A stretch of DNA of 64,000 bases from CALFER01 sp964472395 (lineage in GTDB: Bacteria > CSSED10-310 > CALFER01). The stretch spans positions 54,328 through 118,327 of the forward strand of contig CAYYMM010000002.1 of the NCBI GenBank assembly GCA_964472395.1. The letters run 5' to 3'. Positions 53,676 through 62,679 of this stretch are shown in pieces (positions within the stretch are counted from its first letter, which is position 1; every line of letters starts with the position of its first letter). The translations under genes and the position numbers were made by a program. The notes beneath the pieces are model-generated. The model ran no database searches, was not told where the DNA came from, and saw nothing but the letters and a program-made list of their open reading frames with translations.

Positions 53676-53978
53676 TCATACTGGAATCAGTTCCTCAAGA
53701 ATCTGTTTTTCGATTCGCCTCCGAAGACTTTTCCTGCTGACCAGATCGACTTTAACTCCAAGTTGTTCTGATAGATAGTTTTCCATTTCTACAAATTTAA
53801 AAAACCCCGGAGACTCGGAAAAGGAAACCAGGATATCGAGATCACTGTCAGGACGGTTTTGATTTCGAACGCGAGAGCCGAAAACACCGAGCGATTGGAC
53901 ATGAAATGCCGCGGTAAGCAGAGGCATTTCGCGCCGTATCTTCTCGATCAGTTCATCCAGATTTGTGTGTGTTTCCAT
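53676..53978 (-). CDS. Minimal nucleotidyltransferase (MNT-type)
   Basis: This protein of ~100 residues has the nucleotidyltransferase core Val-Phe-Gly-Ser-Arg-Val-Arg...Asp-Ser-Asp-Leu-Asp-Ile-Leu-Val around residues 31-50, which provides the Gly-Ser and Asp-x-Asp metal site. Such MntA-like proteins usually act as antitoxins that AMPylate a HEPN RNase partner. No HEPN gene is visible next to it, so it is an orphan here or acts on a distant partner. The start is uncertain (ATG 53978 or 53996) and has no strong ribosome site. It sits at the island edge. Confidence 0.72.
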   Translation of the reverse strand: METHTNLDELIEKIRREMPLLTAAFHVQSLGVFGSRVRNQNRPDSDLDILVSFSESPGFFKFVEMENYLSEQLGVKVDLVSRKSLRRRIEKQILEELIPV

Positions 53979-54039
53979 ACGTCTATTGATAATCATACCG
54001 CGTATAAAAAGCAACAACTCCTCAAATTCCGGCAGACAG

Positions 54040-54067
54040 AAAAAAAGCCCCCGGCGAACCGGAGGCT
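54040..54067 (-). terminator. Intrinsic terminator of groESL
   Basis: On the minus strand a 9-bp stem capped by a TTCG tetraloop (54067-54046, one G-U pair) runs into seven T residues. It lies 28 bases after the groEL stop. Confidence 0.93.
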
Positions 54068-54094
54068 TTCAATAAATCGAGAGTCAGTCAGGAA

Positions 54095-55741
54095 TTAATA
54101 CATTCCGTCCATTCCGCCCATTCCGCCCATGCCGCCGCCGCCGCCCGGCATCTTCGGTTCTTTGTCTTTTTCCGGAATGTCGGTGACGAGTGCTTCGGTT
54201 GTGAGCATGAGGCCCGAGATACTGGAAGCGTTCTGGAGAGCCGAGCGGACGACCTTGGTCGGGTCGATGATGCCGTCATCGATCATGTTGACGTACTTTT
54301 CGCTCGCGGCATTGAATCCCATATTGGTTTCCAGCTCTTTGATCTTCTGAACGACGATCGAGCCTTCGAGGCCGGCGTTGGTGACGATCTGTCGGGCCGG
54401 TTCTTCGAGAGCGCGGATCAGAATGTTGCGTCCGATGTCCTGATCGTTTTCGAATTTCAGAGCGGCGATTTTCGGGATGGCGCGCAGCAGAGCGACACCA
54501 CCACCGGGCACGACGCCTTCTTCAACAGCAGCGCGTGTGGCATTGAGTGCATCTTCCACGCGGGCTTTCTTTTCCTTCATTTCGACTTCGGTGGCCGCGC
54601 CGACATACAGAACGGCGACACCGCCCACGAGTTTCGCCAGGCGTTCCTGGAGTTTTTCGCGGTCGTAATCGGAGGTGGTCTCTTCGATCTGCGCCTTGAT
54701 CTGGCGAACACGACCCTGAATTTCCTCTTCCTTGCCATAGCCTTCCACGATCGTGGTGTTGTCTTTGTCGATCGTGATGCGCTTGGCGCGGCCGAGATCG
54801 GCGAGGGTCAGGTTTTCGAGTTTGATGCCGAGATCTTCGGTGATGGATTTTCCGCCGGTCAGGATCGCGATGTCCTGCATCATGGCTTTGCGACGATCAC
54901 CGAATCCGGGAGCTTTCACGGCAGCGACCTGAAGGGTGCCGCGGAGTTTGTTCACGACGAGTGTCGCGAGGGCTTCGCCTTCGACGTCTTCGGCGAGAAT
55001 GAGCAGTGGTTTGCCGATTTTGGCGACCTGTTCGAGAACGGGGAGGAGATCTTTCAATGAGGAGATCTTCTTCTCGTAGTTCAGGATGTACCCATCTTCG
55101 ATCACGACTTCCATGCGCTCGGCGTTCGTGACGAAGTACGGGGAGAGATACCCGCGGTCGAACTGCATGCCTTCGACGATGTCGAGATGCGTTTCCATGC
55201 TCTTGGATTCTTCCACCGTGATGACGCCGTCCTTGCCGACTTTTTCCATGGCTTCAGCAATGATGTTGCCGATCGTGGAATCGTTGTTGGCGGAAATCGT
55301 CGCGACGGCGGCGATCTGAGCGGAACTTTCGATCGGGACCGAAATGTCTTTCAGGGACTTGATGACGGCTTCAACGGCTTTGTCGATACCGCGTTTGAGT
55401 TCCATCGGGTTGCAGCCCGCAGTCACGTTCTTGACGCCTTCGCGGAAGATGGCTTCGGCGAGAACGGTAGCGGTGGTGGTGCCGTCACCGGCGACATCGG
55501 ATGTTTTCGAGGCGACTTCGTTGACCATCTGGGCGCCCATGTTTTCAAACGGATCCGGAAGCTCGATGTCCTTGGCAACCGTCACACCGTCTTTGGTCGA
55601 GTTGGGAGCGCCGAATTTCTTGTCGAGAACGACGTTGCGGCCTTTGGGGCCGAGTGTCGTTTTAACGGCTCTTGAGAGCTGAGTGACGCCGCGGAGCAAC
55701 GCCGCACGTGCATCTTCACCGTATCTGAGTTGCTTTGCCAT
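54095..55741 (-). CDS. groEL: Chaperonin GroEL (Hsp60)
   Basis: This 548-residue chaperonin of standard length has Gly-Asp-Gly-Thr-Thr-Thr-Ala-Thr at ~86-93 (ATPase site), Gly-Gly-Gly-Val-Ala-Leu-Leu-Arg in the equatorial domain, and the typical C-terminal Gly-Gly-Met repeat tail. It folds cytosolic proteins with GroES. It is 56 bases downstream of groES in one transcript and has the terminator noted at 54040-54067. No oddities were seen. Confidence 0.98.
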   Translation of the reverse strand: MAKQLRYGEDARAALLRGVTQLSRAVKTTLGPKGRNVVLDKKFGAPNSTKDGVTVAKDIELPDPFENMGAQMVNEVASKTSDVAGDGTTTATVLAEAIFREGVKNVTAGCNPMELKRGIDKAVEAVIKSLKDISVPIESSAQIAAVATISANNDSTIGNIIAEAMEKVGKDGVITVEESKSMETHLDIVEGMQFDRGYLSPYFVTNAERMEVVIEDGYILNYEKKISSLKDLLPVLEQVAKIGKPLLILAEDVEGEALATLVVNKLRGTLQVAAVKAPGFGDRRKAMMQDIAILTGGKSITEDLGIKLENLTLADLGRAKRITIDKDNTTIVEGYGKEEEIQGRVRQIKAQIEETTSDYDREKLQERLAKLVGGVAVLYVGAATEVEMKEKKARVEDALNATRAAVEEGVVPGGGVALLRAIPKIAALKFENDQDIGRNILIRALEEPARQIVTNAGLEGSIVVQKIKELETNMGFNAASEKYVNMIDDGIIDPTKVVRSALQNASSISGLMLTTEALVTDIPEKDKEPKMPGGGGGMGGMGGMDGMY

Positions 55742-55797
55742 GATTAGGATCTCCTTACTGATACCGTCCGGAAAATGCCATTCCGGCGACGGGTGTG

Positions 55798-56097
55798 TTA
55801 GTTTTCGATCACTCCGAGAATGTCATCCTCGCGCATGATCATGAATTCAACGCCATCGATCTTGATCTCGCTGCCCGCATACTTGCCGAACAACACGCGA
55901 TCACCCTTTTTCACATCCATGGCCTGACGCTTGCCGTCTTTGTCAAATTTTCCCGGTCCGACGGCGATGACTTCGCCTTCCTGCGGTTTTTCCTTGGCGG
56001 TATCCGGAATAATGATGCCGCCGGCGGACTTCTGGATGTCGTTTTCGAGACGTTTCACGATGATCCGGTCATGAAGTGGTCTTACTTTCGCGCTCAT
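55798..56097 (-). CDS. groES: Co-chaperonin GroES (Hsp10)
   Basis: This 99-residue protein has Val-Arg-Pro-Leu-His-Asp-Arg-Ile at the start, a mobile-loop region ending Gly-Gly-Ile-Ile-Ile-Pro, and a Gly-Asp-Arg-Val-Leu-Phe-Gly-Lys-Tyr-Ala-Gly segment. It caps GroEL. Start ATG 56097 has GGAGG about nine bases upstream; a longer frame runs through the CIRCE region and is not coding. Regulated by CIRCE at 56157-56183. Confidence 0.97.
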   Translation of the reverse strand: MSAKVRPLHDRIIVKRLENDIQKSAGGIIIPDTAKEKPQEGEVIAVGPGKFDKDGKRQAMDVKKGDRVLFGKYAGSEIKIDGVEFMIMREDDILGVIEN

Positions 56098-56156
56098 ACT
56101 TCGTAACCTCCGATTGAGTAAGTTCGAGGGCTTGCTGCCCGGTTTGCCGTCCATTG

Positions 56157-56183
56157 TTAGCACTCGTTTCGATCGAGTGCTAA
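56157..56183. promoter_or_regulatory. CIRCE operator (HrcA site) of groESL
   Basis: TTAGCACTC at 56157-56165 and GAGTGCTAA at 56175-56183 form a perfect inverted repeat with the canonical 9-base spacer. HrcA repressor binds this element and is released on heat shock. It lies 60 bases upstream of the groES start. Confidence 0.98.
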
Positions 56184-56186
56184 CAC

Positions 56187-56216
56187 AACCTATTCCAACT
56201 TGATCCCAAGAATCAA
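56187..56216 (-). promoter_or_regulatory. Probable groESL promoter
   Basis: On the minus strand TTGATT (56216-56211) and TAGGTT (56192-56187) are 18 bases apart, directly upstream of CIRCE. This places CIRCE at the transcript start, the usual arrangement. Confidence 0.5.
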
Positions 56217-56434
56217 GCGAAAAATTTCAGAAAAATTTTTTAGATTCTCTGGATTTTCAAAATTTTTAATGAATTTTTTTTATTTACTGATTAAACACAC
56301 AAATTACTTTGTAAAATGAATTCTTACTTTGTTTTACATATCGATAACTTTGCCTTTTTGATCCTTCCCCGCCTTTCATCTATGATTATTAAAGACTCTT
56401 CCGGTTGACCCCGCCAAACCAGGAGGCTGCCCCG

Positions 56435-57070
56435 ATGAACGAATCGATGCCCATACCCGACGATCTCACAAGCCACCTCGACTCCGCCCTCGCCCGCCTC
56501 ATCCAATCCCTCACCTCCCTCCGCAGCTCCCTCGCCCTTCCCCTCTCGCCCGAATCACTCGCCGCCCCGCTCCTCCCCCTGCAGACAGGCCTGCTTTCGT
56601 CCATCTACACCCTTCAATCCTCAACCGACCACCTCCTGGATCTACTCGCCACCCGCCACCTGCAACCGACTCACCCTGAACCCGACACGACCCGGACCGA
56701 GTCGGAGACGATCGTGGAATCCCCCGTTCTCAGGGTGCTCATCGGTGACCCCGACCCGGCCAATCTCGAACGCCTCACCGGCTGGACCCAGGATGCGGGT
56801 CATCTGGTCTGGCCCTGTGTTTCTTTCGAAGATGCGATCCAGAAAGCCTCAACCCGCCCGTTCAACCTGATCATTCTCGATGATCGGTTGCCTCGCTTTG
56901 ACCAGGGACGTGTTTTGGGGACTCTGGCGTCCCGCGATGAGAAGGATATAGTGAATCTGGTGCTGATTACGGCGGATCCCGAGAACCACCTTGGCATCAT
57001 GTGTCTCACCCCGCCGGTCTCCCCGGACGATCTCGACCGGACGCTCCGAAACCGTTTCTCCAGAAAGTAA
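56435..57070 (+). CDS. Degenerate receiver-domain protein
   Basis: This 211-residue protein has an N-terminal ~85 residues that are helical and Leu/Ser-rich. The C-terminal ~115 residues resemble a response-regulator receiver, with Leu-Ile-Gly-Asp-Pro-Asp (acidic pair) and Leu-Ile-Ile-Leu-Asp-Asp-Arg (possible phospho-acceptor). The conserved Lys-Pro near the end is replaced by Thr-Pro-Pro, so normal phosphorylation switching is doubtful. ATG 56435 follows AGGAGG at 56421-56426. It is convergent with the NtrC-type regulator 11 bases away, and a shared signalling role is possible. Confidence 0.7.
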   Translation: MNESMPIPDDLTSHLDSALARLIQSLTSLRSSLALPLSPESLAAPLLPLQTGLLSSIYTLQSSTDHLLDLLATRHLQPTHPEPDTTRTESETIVESPVLRVLIGDPDPANLERLTGWTQDAGHLVWPCVSFEDAIQKASTRPFNLIILDDRLPRFDQGRVLGTLASRDEKDIVNLVLITADPENHLGIMCLTPPVSPDDLDRTLRNRFSRK

Positions 57071-57081
57071 CGCTCCGCGCG

Positions 57082-58506
57082 TCACTCAGGGCGCAGGATC
57101 TGAAAACTGCGCATTTTATGCCGGAGCGTCTTGCGGTCGACCCCGAGCAATTCGGCGGTTTTACTGAGGTGCCAGCGGGTCTGTTCGAGCGTTCTGAGAA
57201 TGATGTCGCGCTCGATCCGATGCATCTCCTCCCGGGCGACCTCCTTGAGATCCGGCACATCGTCCTCACCGCTCCGGATCAGGCGGCTCGGGATCGAATG
57301 CGTGGCATCCCTCTGCATGCTCCGCATCATCTCTTCCGGAAGGTCGCGTTCGCGAATTTCGTTGTCCGCGAGAATCACGGCGCGCTTGATCACATTTCTG
57401 AGTTCACGGACGTTCCCCGGCCAGTGATAGCGGGAAAACAACTGGAGCACCTCGGGGGTGATCGCCGGAACCGTCCGGTCGAACTGCGCCGCGAAGCGGG
57501 ATGCGAAGTGGGCGACCAGCAGAGGAATATCCTCCGGTCGATCCCGGAGCGACGGGATCCGAATGGTGATCTCGTTCAACCGATAATACAGATCTTCCCG
57601 GAAGGTCCCGCGCCGGATGGCGTCGTCGAGATCCGCGTTGGTCGCGGCGATCAGCCGGAAATCGATCTGACGCTGCTGGGTGCCTCCGAGTCGCTCGATG
57701 GTGCGTTCCTGGATGACGCGCAGAATCTTCATCTGGGATGACGGGGTGAGATTGCCGATCTCGTCGAGCAGGATCGTGCCGGTATGGGCCAACTCAAATT
57801 TCCCGATTTTATTAGCGCGAGCATCCGTAAATGCCCCTTTCTCGTGCCCGAACAACTCGCTTTCCATGAGGGGATCCGGGAGTGTCGCGCAATCGATCGT
57901 GACGAGGGGGGCGGTGCGTCGCGATGACAGGGCGTGGAGGGCGCGCGCGAAGAGTTCCTTTCCCGTGCCGCTCTCACCGCGCAGCAGCACCGTGATGTCG
58001 GTGTCGGCGACGCGCCGCATCATGGCGAGCGCTGCGACGAACGCGGGACTCTCGCCGATCATCTCGATCCCGTCCTCCCCCTCCGCACCTCTGCCGGTTC
58101 CACCGGCCGTCCCCCGGCTCCGATCGCGCATCACCTGACGCGTGATTTCGCGGATCTCCCGCGCGTTGATCGGCTTGGTCACGAACTCGATCGCCCCCGC
58201 CTTCATCGCCTTCACGGCGGTTTCGATGGTCCCGAACGCCGTCATGATCAGCACGGGAATCGACGGAAAATCCGCACGAATCCTTCGGGTCAGCTCGATC
58301 CCGTCCATGACGGGCATCTGAACATCCGCCATGATCAGATCCGGCCGGGCACCCTCCCTCAACCGATCCAGGACGGCACCGGGAATCTCGAAATGTTCGA
58401 GTTTCCATTCGTCGCACGCCAGTATTTTCCTGAGGATCCAGCCGGTGCGCGGATCGTCATCCACGGTGAACACGACCCGTTCCTCGGTTCGCTTACGCTG
58501 GGCCAT
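57082..58506 (-). CDS. NtrC-family sigma-54 response regulator
   Basis: This 474-residue protein has a receiver domain (phospho-acceptor Asp in Leu-Ile-Met-Ala-Asp-Val-Gln-Met-Pro; Lys in Phe-Val-Thr-Lys-Pro). The AAA+ domain has Gly-Glu-Ser-Gly-Thr-Gly-Lys-Glu and the sigma-54 contact loop Gly-Ala-Phe-Thr-Asp-Ala, and a C-terminal Fis-type helix-turn-helix ends in Leu-Gly-Val-Asp-Arg-Lys-Thr-Leu-Arg. It activates sigma-54 promoters after phosphorylation. The gene overlaps the end of the kinase gene by 14 bases, so the kinase is its likely partner. Confidence 0.95.
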   Translation of the reverse strand: MAQRKRTEERVVFTVDDDPRTGWILRKILACDEWKLEHFEIPGAVLDRLREGARPDLIMADVQMPVMDGIELTRRIRADFPSIPVLIMTAFGTIETAVKAMKAGAIEFVTKPINAREIREITRQVMRDRSRGTAGGTGRGAEGEDGIEMIGESPAFVAALAMMRRVADTDITVLLRGESGTGKELFARALHALSSRRTAPLVTIDCATLPDPLMESELFGHEKGAFTDARANKIGKFELAHTGTILLDEIGNLTPSSQMKILRVIQERTIERLGGTQQRQIDFRLIAATNADLDDAIRRGTFREDLYYRLNEITIRIPSLRDRPEDIPLLVAHFASRFAAQFDRTVPAITPEVLQLFSRYHWPGNVRELRNVIKRAVILADNEIRERDLPEEMMRSMQRDATHSIPSRLIRSGEDDVPDLKEVAREEMHRIERDIILRTLEQTRWHLSKTAELLGVDRKTLRHKMRSFQILRPE

Positions 58507-60208
58507 CGGACAATTCTCCGGAAACAGCCGGCAGAACCCCGCCGCCGATCGGCTGGATCCCCTCCCGCTGCCTCAGTGAAACAGGCTGGCGGATCGTGAA
58601 CCGCGCACCGCCGCCCGTTCGGTTTTCGGCCATCAGAACACCATTATGTCGGTTGATGATTTGTCGCGAGATCGGCAATCCGAGTCCTGTTCCGCCGACT
58701 TTTCGCGAGTAAAATGGCGTGAATATCGCCTCGAAATCTTCCTCCGGAATGCCGCTCCCTGTGTCCTCGAATGTCACGTTGACTTCATCGGTCTTTCTCG
58801 AAAAATGCGTGATGATCCTGAGATCTCCGCCGTGGGGCATGGCATCGAGCGCATTGATGATGAGGTTCAGGAACACCTGCGCCATCTTGACCGGATCGAG
58901 ATCCATCGGCGGGATACCGGTGTCGTAGTCGAGCCGGAGGTTCACGTTGCATTGTGATATCCGGGGACGCAGGAACCGGAGCGTTTTGTTGATCACGGAA
59001 TGAATGTCCGTCGTTTCGAACTGAAAATCCTTCGGGCGAGACAGTTCGCGGATATCCAGAATGAACCGGTGCATGTCGCTGATCTTTTCGTTGATGACGC
59101 CGAGGCATTCTTGGAGTTCTTCAGGTGAGGGGGGATTTTCCACGAGATATTGCGTGGTGGTGGCGATGATTCCCAGCGGATTGCCCAGTTCGTGGGCGAT
59201 TCCGCCGGCCATCCGGCCCATCGATGCCAGGCTTTCGGTCTGAACAAGGAGTTCCTGTGCGAGTTGCAGATTCCGGTTACTCTCGATCAGATCCTTGTAC
59301 AGCCGGATCATCTTAAGCACCAGGGCGAGTTGCCGGGCGAAGGCCGACATGCGGTGGAGGTGGTCGTCGAGCATCTGTCTGCGGGAGTGGTACAGAAATC
59401 CAAGTGCGCCTTCGACGCGGTCCTTCGAAAGGATTGGCACGAGATACATGCGGCTGTTCCCTGCGCTTGCCTGCTCCATCGCGGCGTCCCGCTGCATGAT
59501 CTCATCGAGATCCTTCACCAGACTCAGCCGCCCCCTCCTCAGGATCCGCCCGATCCGGCCGGGGCCTTCATCGAGATCCCGGAGACGATCCGTGCTTTGC
59601 CCCGGCACCCCCCTCGACGGCGTCATCACCTGCCGATCCTTGTGGCGCAACCAGAGCCATAGCCGCACCGGCCGAAGCTCGCGGGCGATCCGGTTCATGA
59701 TCTGATCGAGCATCTGATCCTGATCCTCGGTCCGTGCGATCATGTCCGTGATCTCTTCGAAACTGACCAGTTCCTGCTTCTTACGGGTCAGAAATGCCTG
59801 AAGCTGATCGATCAGAAGACGCTTTTCGTTGAGAAGAGACTGGTGCTCGATGGTCTTGAGCACCATCACGGGGATGACTTCGAGGCAATCGAAGGGCTTG
59901 ACCAGGTACGCATGCGCGCCCAGATCCAGTGCATCGACGGCGGTTTCCTTCGAGGCGTACCCGGTGATCACCATGAACTGAGTATCGGTCGATATTTTTT
60001 TGATGACCCGGATGAGTTCGAGGCCGTCCATGCCGGGCATCTTCAGGTCGGTGATCACGAGTTGGCACGGGTTGCGCCGGAACTTTTCGAGCGCGTCGAT
60101 TCCGCTGACCGCCAGGTCGACCACATACCCTTCCTTTTCAAGCACATACCGCAGCAGATCACGGATGCTCATTTCATCATCGACCACCAGAATCCGAATC
60201 GATGTCAT
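58493..60208 (-). CDS. Receiver-histidine kinase
   Basis: This 571-residue soluble protein has an N-terminal receiver (Val-Val-Asp-Asp-Glu, Asp in Leu-Val-Ile-Thr-Asp-Leu-Lys-Met-Pro, Lys-Pro near 105), a GAF-like middle region (~150-310), a HisKA box with Gly-Gly-Ile-Ala-His-Glu-Leu-Gly-Asn-Pro-Leu near 345, and a HATPase with Gly-x-Gly-Leu-Gly-Leu-Pro-Ile-Ser. The receiver at the front suggests control by another kinase. There are no membrane segments, so the signal is intracellular. It likely phosphorylates the adjacent NtrC-type regulator. Confidence 0.93.
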   Translation of the reverse strand: MTSIRILVVDDEMSIRDLLRYVLEKEGYVVDLAVSGIDALEKFRRNPCQLVITDLKMPGMDGLELIRVIKKISTDTQFMVITGYASKETAVDALDLGAHAYLVKPFDCLEVIPVMVLKTIEHQSLLNEKRLLIDQLQAFLTRKKQELVSFEEITDMIARTEDQDQMLDQIMNRIARELRPVRLWLWLRHKDRQVMTPSRGVPGQSTDRLRDLDEGPGRIGRILRRGRLSLVKDLDEIMQRDAAMEQASAGNSRMYLVPILSKDRVEGALGFLYHSRRQMLDDHLHRMSAFARQLALVLKMIRLYKDLIESNRNLQLAQELLVQTESLASMGRMAGGIAHELGNPLGIIATTTQYLVENPPSPEELQECLGVINEKISDMHRFILDIRELSRPKDFQFETTDIHSVINKTLRFLRPRISQCNVNLRLDYDTGIPPMDLDPVKMAQVFLNLIINALDAMPHGGDLRIITHFSRKTDEVNVTFEDTGSGIPEEDFEAIFTPFYSRKVGGTGLGLPISRQIINRHNGVLMAENRTGGGARFTIRQPVSLRQREGIQPIGGGVLPAVSGELSDGPA

Positions 60209-60209
60209 G

Positions 60210-61445
60210 TCATGCCTCGGTCGCGGATTTCCGAACCAGCAGCCGCACGATACGACGGCGTGTGGATTCGAGAACCGTGATTTCGATGTTGCTGAAATAG
60301 AACCGATCGCCGCGATCCGGAATCCGCTGGGCGTGGTTCAGAATGAATCCGGCCACGGTATCGTAGGGCCCCGCCGGAATGATCTGGGCCACCCGCAGGT
60401 TGAATTCGCCGATCGTCATGGCCCCGTCGATGATGAAGATCCCCTCCGCGAGATTCCGGAAGACCGGCGCTTCCCGCTCATCATATTCATCCTGGATTTC
60501 TCCGAGCACTTCCTCGAGAAGATCCTCCGTGGTAACAACCCCCGACGGCATTCCATATTCATCCACGACCACAGCCATCTGGCCGGAATGCCAGAGTCCG
60601 GGGAGGAGTTCTGTCGCTTTCTGCTGTTCCGGCACGAAAACCGGTGCACGCATAAGATCTCCGACGGTCGATCCGTCGATTCCCGCAGCCATCAGGTCGA
60701 CACTGTGCAGAATGCCGACGATGTGATCCGGTTGTCCGTCGTAGACCGGAATACGCGAAAAACCGCATTCATGGATCAATTCCGCAGCCTGCCGGATGGT
60801 CGCGGTCCGGTCGATCTGGACGACATCCTGCATGGGCACGAGTGCAGCGACCACTTTTTTGCTTCCGAATTCCATAAGTCTCGAAATGACTCGCTGCTGT
60901 TCTCCGGTTACGCGTTCCTGGAAAAGTCCCGTTTCGAGAATCCTGCGGAGTTGTTCCCGGCTGATATCCGCGCCGGGATCACGCGATCCGATGATCCGGA
61001 CGATCATTCGAGGCAGGGAGGTCAGGATGAAGATCGCCGGTTTCAGGATCACGCACAGCACTTTGAGGAACCATCCGAAGGTCATCAGCATGCTCGTGTT
61101 CCAGATCAGAGCGAGTGATTTCGGAATGATTTCTCCCAAGAATAAAATCACAAGGGTCACCAGCACGGTGGCGGTTTCGACGTTCCAGCGTGTCATCCAT
61201 TGCGACAGGAGTGCTGTGGCCGTGGCGCTCACGATGACCAGTGCGAGATTGTTTCCTATTAGCAGCGCCGAGATAACCGTATCGCGGCGGGCCAGAAGCC
61301 ATTCGATGATACGGATCCTGCCCGATCGTGTTCCCGATTTATCCTGAATCGGCACACTGACGGTCAGAATGGCGGTTTCCGTCGCTGAAAAAAACGCGGA
61401 TCCGGCGATTCCGAGCAGGATGAATACGATATATAGCTCAGTCAT
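60210..61445 (-). CDS. CNNM/CorC-type membrane protein, second copy
   Basis: This 411-residue protein has an N-terminal DUF21 transmembrane domain (Phe-Phe-Ser-Ala-Thr-Glu-Thr-Ala at ~18-25), two CBS domains in the middle (for example Arg-Ile-Pro-Val-Tyr-Asp-Gly), and a C-terminal CorC_HlyC domain (Ile-Asp-Gly-Ala-Met-Thr-Ile-Gly-Glu-Phe-Asn). CNNM proteins export Mg2+, with CBS domains sensing nucleotides. Start ATG 61445 lies 8 bases inside the preceding paralogue. A tandem pair may form a heterodimer. Confidence 0.9.
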   Translation of the reverse strand: MTELYIVFILLGIAGSAFFSATETAILTVSVPIQDKSGTRSGRIRIIEWLLARRDTVISALLIGNNLALVIVSATATALLSQWMTRWNVETATVLVTLVILFLGEIIPKSLALIWNTSMLMTFGWFLKVLCVILKPAIFILTSLPRMIVRIIGSRDPGADISREQLRRILETGLFQERVTGEQQRVISRLMEFGSKKVVAALVPMQDVVQIDRTATIRQAAELIHECGFSRIPVYDGQPDHIVGILHSVDLMAAGIDGSTVGDLMRAPVFVPEQQKATELLPGLWHSGQMAVVVDEYGMPSGVVTTEDLLEEVLGEIQDEYDEREAPVFRNLAEGIFIIDGAMTIGEFNLRVAQIIPAGPYDTVAGFILNHAQRIPDRGDRFYFSNIEITVLESTRRRIVRLLVRKSATEA

Positions 61446-62679
61446 CGCGCTGCTCCGTCTGATCCCGGACGATGTCCACGGTCGTGACCCTGGCATCGGT
61501 ACCCTCGATCACCGTCATTTTCCAGCCGTTGGCCCGGATCGACTCACCCGGATGGGGAACGTGGCCGAAGTGGTCGATCAGGAATCCATTGAGTGTGCGG
61601 AAATCGGCATCGATAGGGATACCCATGCGCTCGAGATCGTCCTTTTCGATATCCCACGCGACGCGGATCACTGCCTGATCATCACGTGAAGGCACAGTCG
61701 GATTTACGCTCAGCGTGACCGGCTTGAACACTGCGCGCAGGATATCGTCCAGCGTGACCAGACCGCTGGTGCCGCCGTATTCATCCAGCACGATCGCGAG
61801 ATGGATCCGGTTCGATTTCAGATCCTGATACAGTTGCCGGACAGAGAGTGTCGCAGGAACAAAATGAGGATCCTGTGCTAGCTGTTTCGGTATCCGTTGC
61901 AGTGTCAGTCCGAACCGGGCGGCCAGCAGATCCTTGGCGTATAGAACGCCAGTGATGCTGTCGAGCGACCCGCGGTAGAGCGGCACTCGACGGAAATCCC
62001 GTTCAAACAGAGCCTGGCTCGCATCATCGCTCGAAATCGACTCCGGCAACCCGAAGATCTGGATGCGCGGCGTCATGATCTGCGAAACGGTCTGTTGTTC
62101 CATCCGGAAAATGCGCTCGATCACCTCCTGTTCGAGGGGATTGAGAATCTTTCCCTGGACCGCTTCGTCGACCACGTTCAGGAACTGCTCCTGAAAGGCC
62201 GGACCTCCCGATGAAAAGTCCCGCGATCCGGGAAAAAGGCGATCCATCAGCAGCTCGACGACCCGGCGGATCGGGCTGAGCAGAAGGCCGGCGCGGCGAA
62301 CGAGAAACGCCGCGATGACCGAGGCCGGGCCGGGCCAGTTCATCGCGAGCAACTTCGGGGTGACCTCACCGACGATCAGCAGCACGATCGTCATGACAAT
62401 GATGGCGATCCAGAGCCCCTCACCCGGGAAAAGGGCTTCGAGTGTGCGTTCGGCGAGTGAACTGGAGGCGGTATTGACGAGCGTATTGGAGATGAGGAGT
62501 GTGATGAGCAGACGACGGGGTTGGCTGACCACTTCAGCGATCAGTCTCCGAGAGGGTCTCGGGTCGTAGCGATATTGCTGTGCCTTCCACCAGGGGAGGC
62601 TGAACAGGGCGGATTCGCTGCCCGAGAAACATGCGGAAGCGATCAAAAGCACGCAGATGATCAGAATACTGACAATCAC
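61438..62679 (-). CDS. CNNM/CorC-type membrane protein, first copy
   Basis: This protein of ~413 residues has the same plan as its neighbour: a DUF21 membrane domain with Phe-Ser-Gly-Ser-Glu-Ser-Ala-Leu-Phe, CBS pair (Arg-Arg-Val-Pro-Leu-Tyr-Arg), and CorC domain. Likely an ion (Mg2+) exporter by family. The hydrophobic N-terminus is reached by a GTG start at 62679; the frame stays open upstream for another 72 codons but without membrane-protein character. There is no ribosome site, and a TATAAT lies only 8 bases upstream, so the mRNA may be leaderless. Confidence 0.85.
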   Translation of the reverse strand: MIVSILIICVLLIASACFSGSESALFSLPWWKAQQYRYDPRPSRRLIAEVVSQPRRLLITLLISNTLVNTASSSLAERTLEALFPGEGLWIAIIVMTIVLLIVGEVTPKLLAMNWPGPASVIAAFLVRRAGLLLSPIRRVVELLMDRLFPGSRDFSSGGPAFQEQFLNVVDEAVQGKILNPLEQEVIERIFRMEQQTVSQIMTPRIQIFGLPESISSDDASQALFERDFRRVPLYRGSLDSITGVLYAKDLLAARFGLTLQRIPKQLAQDPHFVPATLSVRQLYQDLKSNRIHLAIVLDEYGGTSGLVTLDDILRAVFKPVTLSVNPTVPSRDDQAVIRVAWDIEKDDLERMGIPIDADFRTLNGFLIDHFGHVPHPGESIRANGWKMTVIEGTDARVTTVDIVRDQTEQRDD

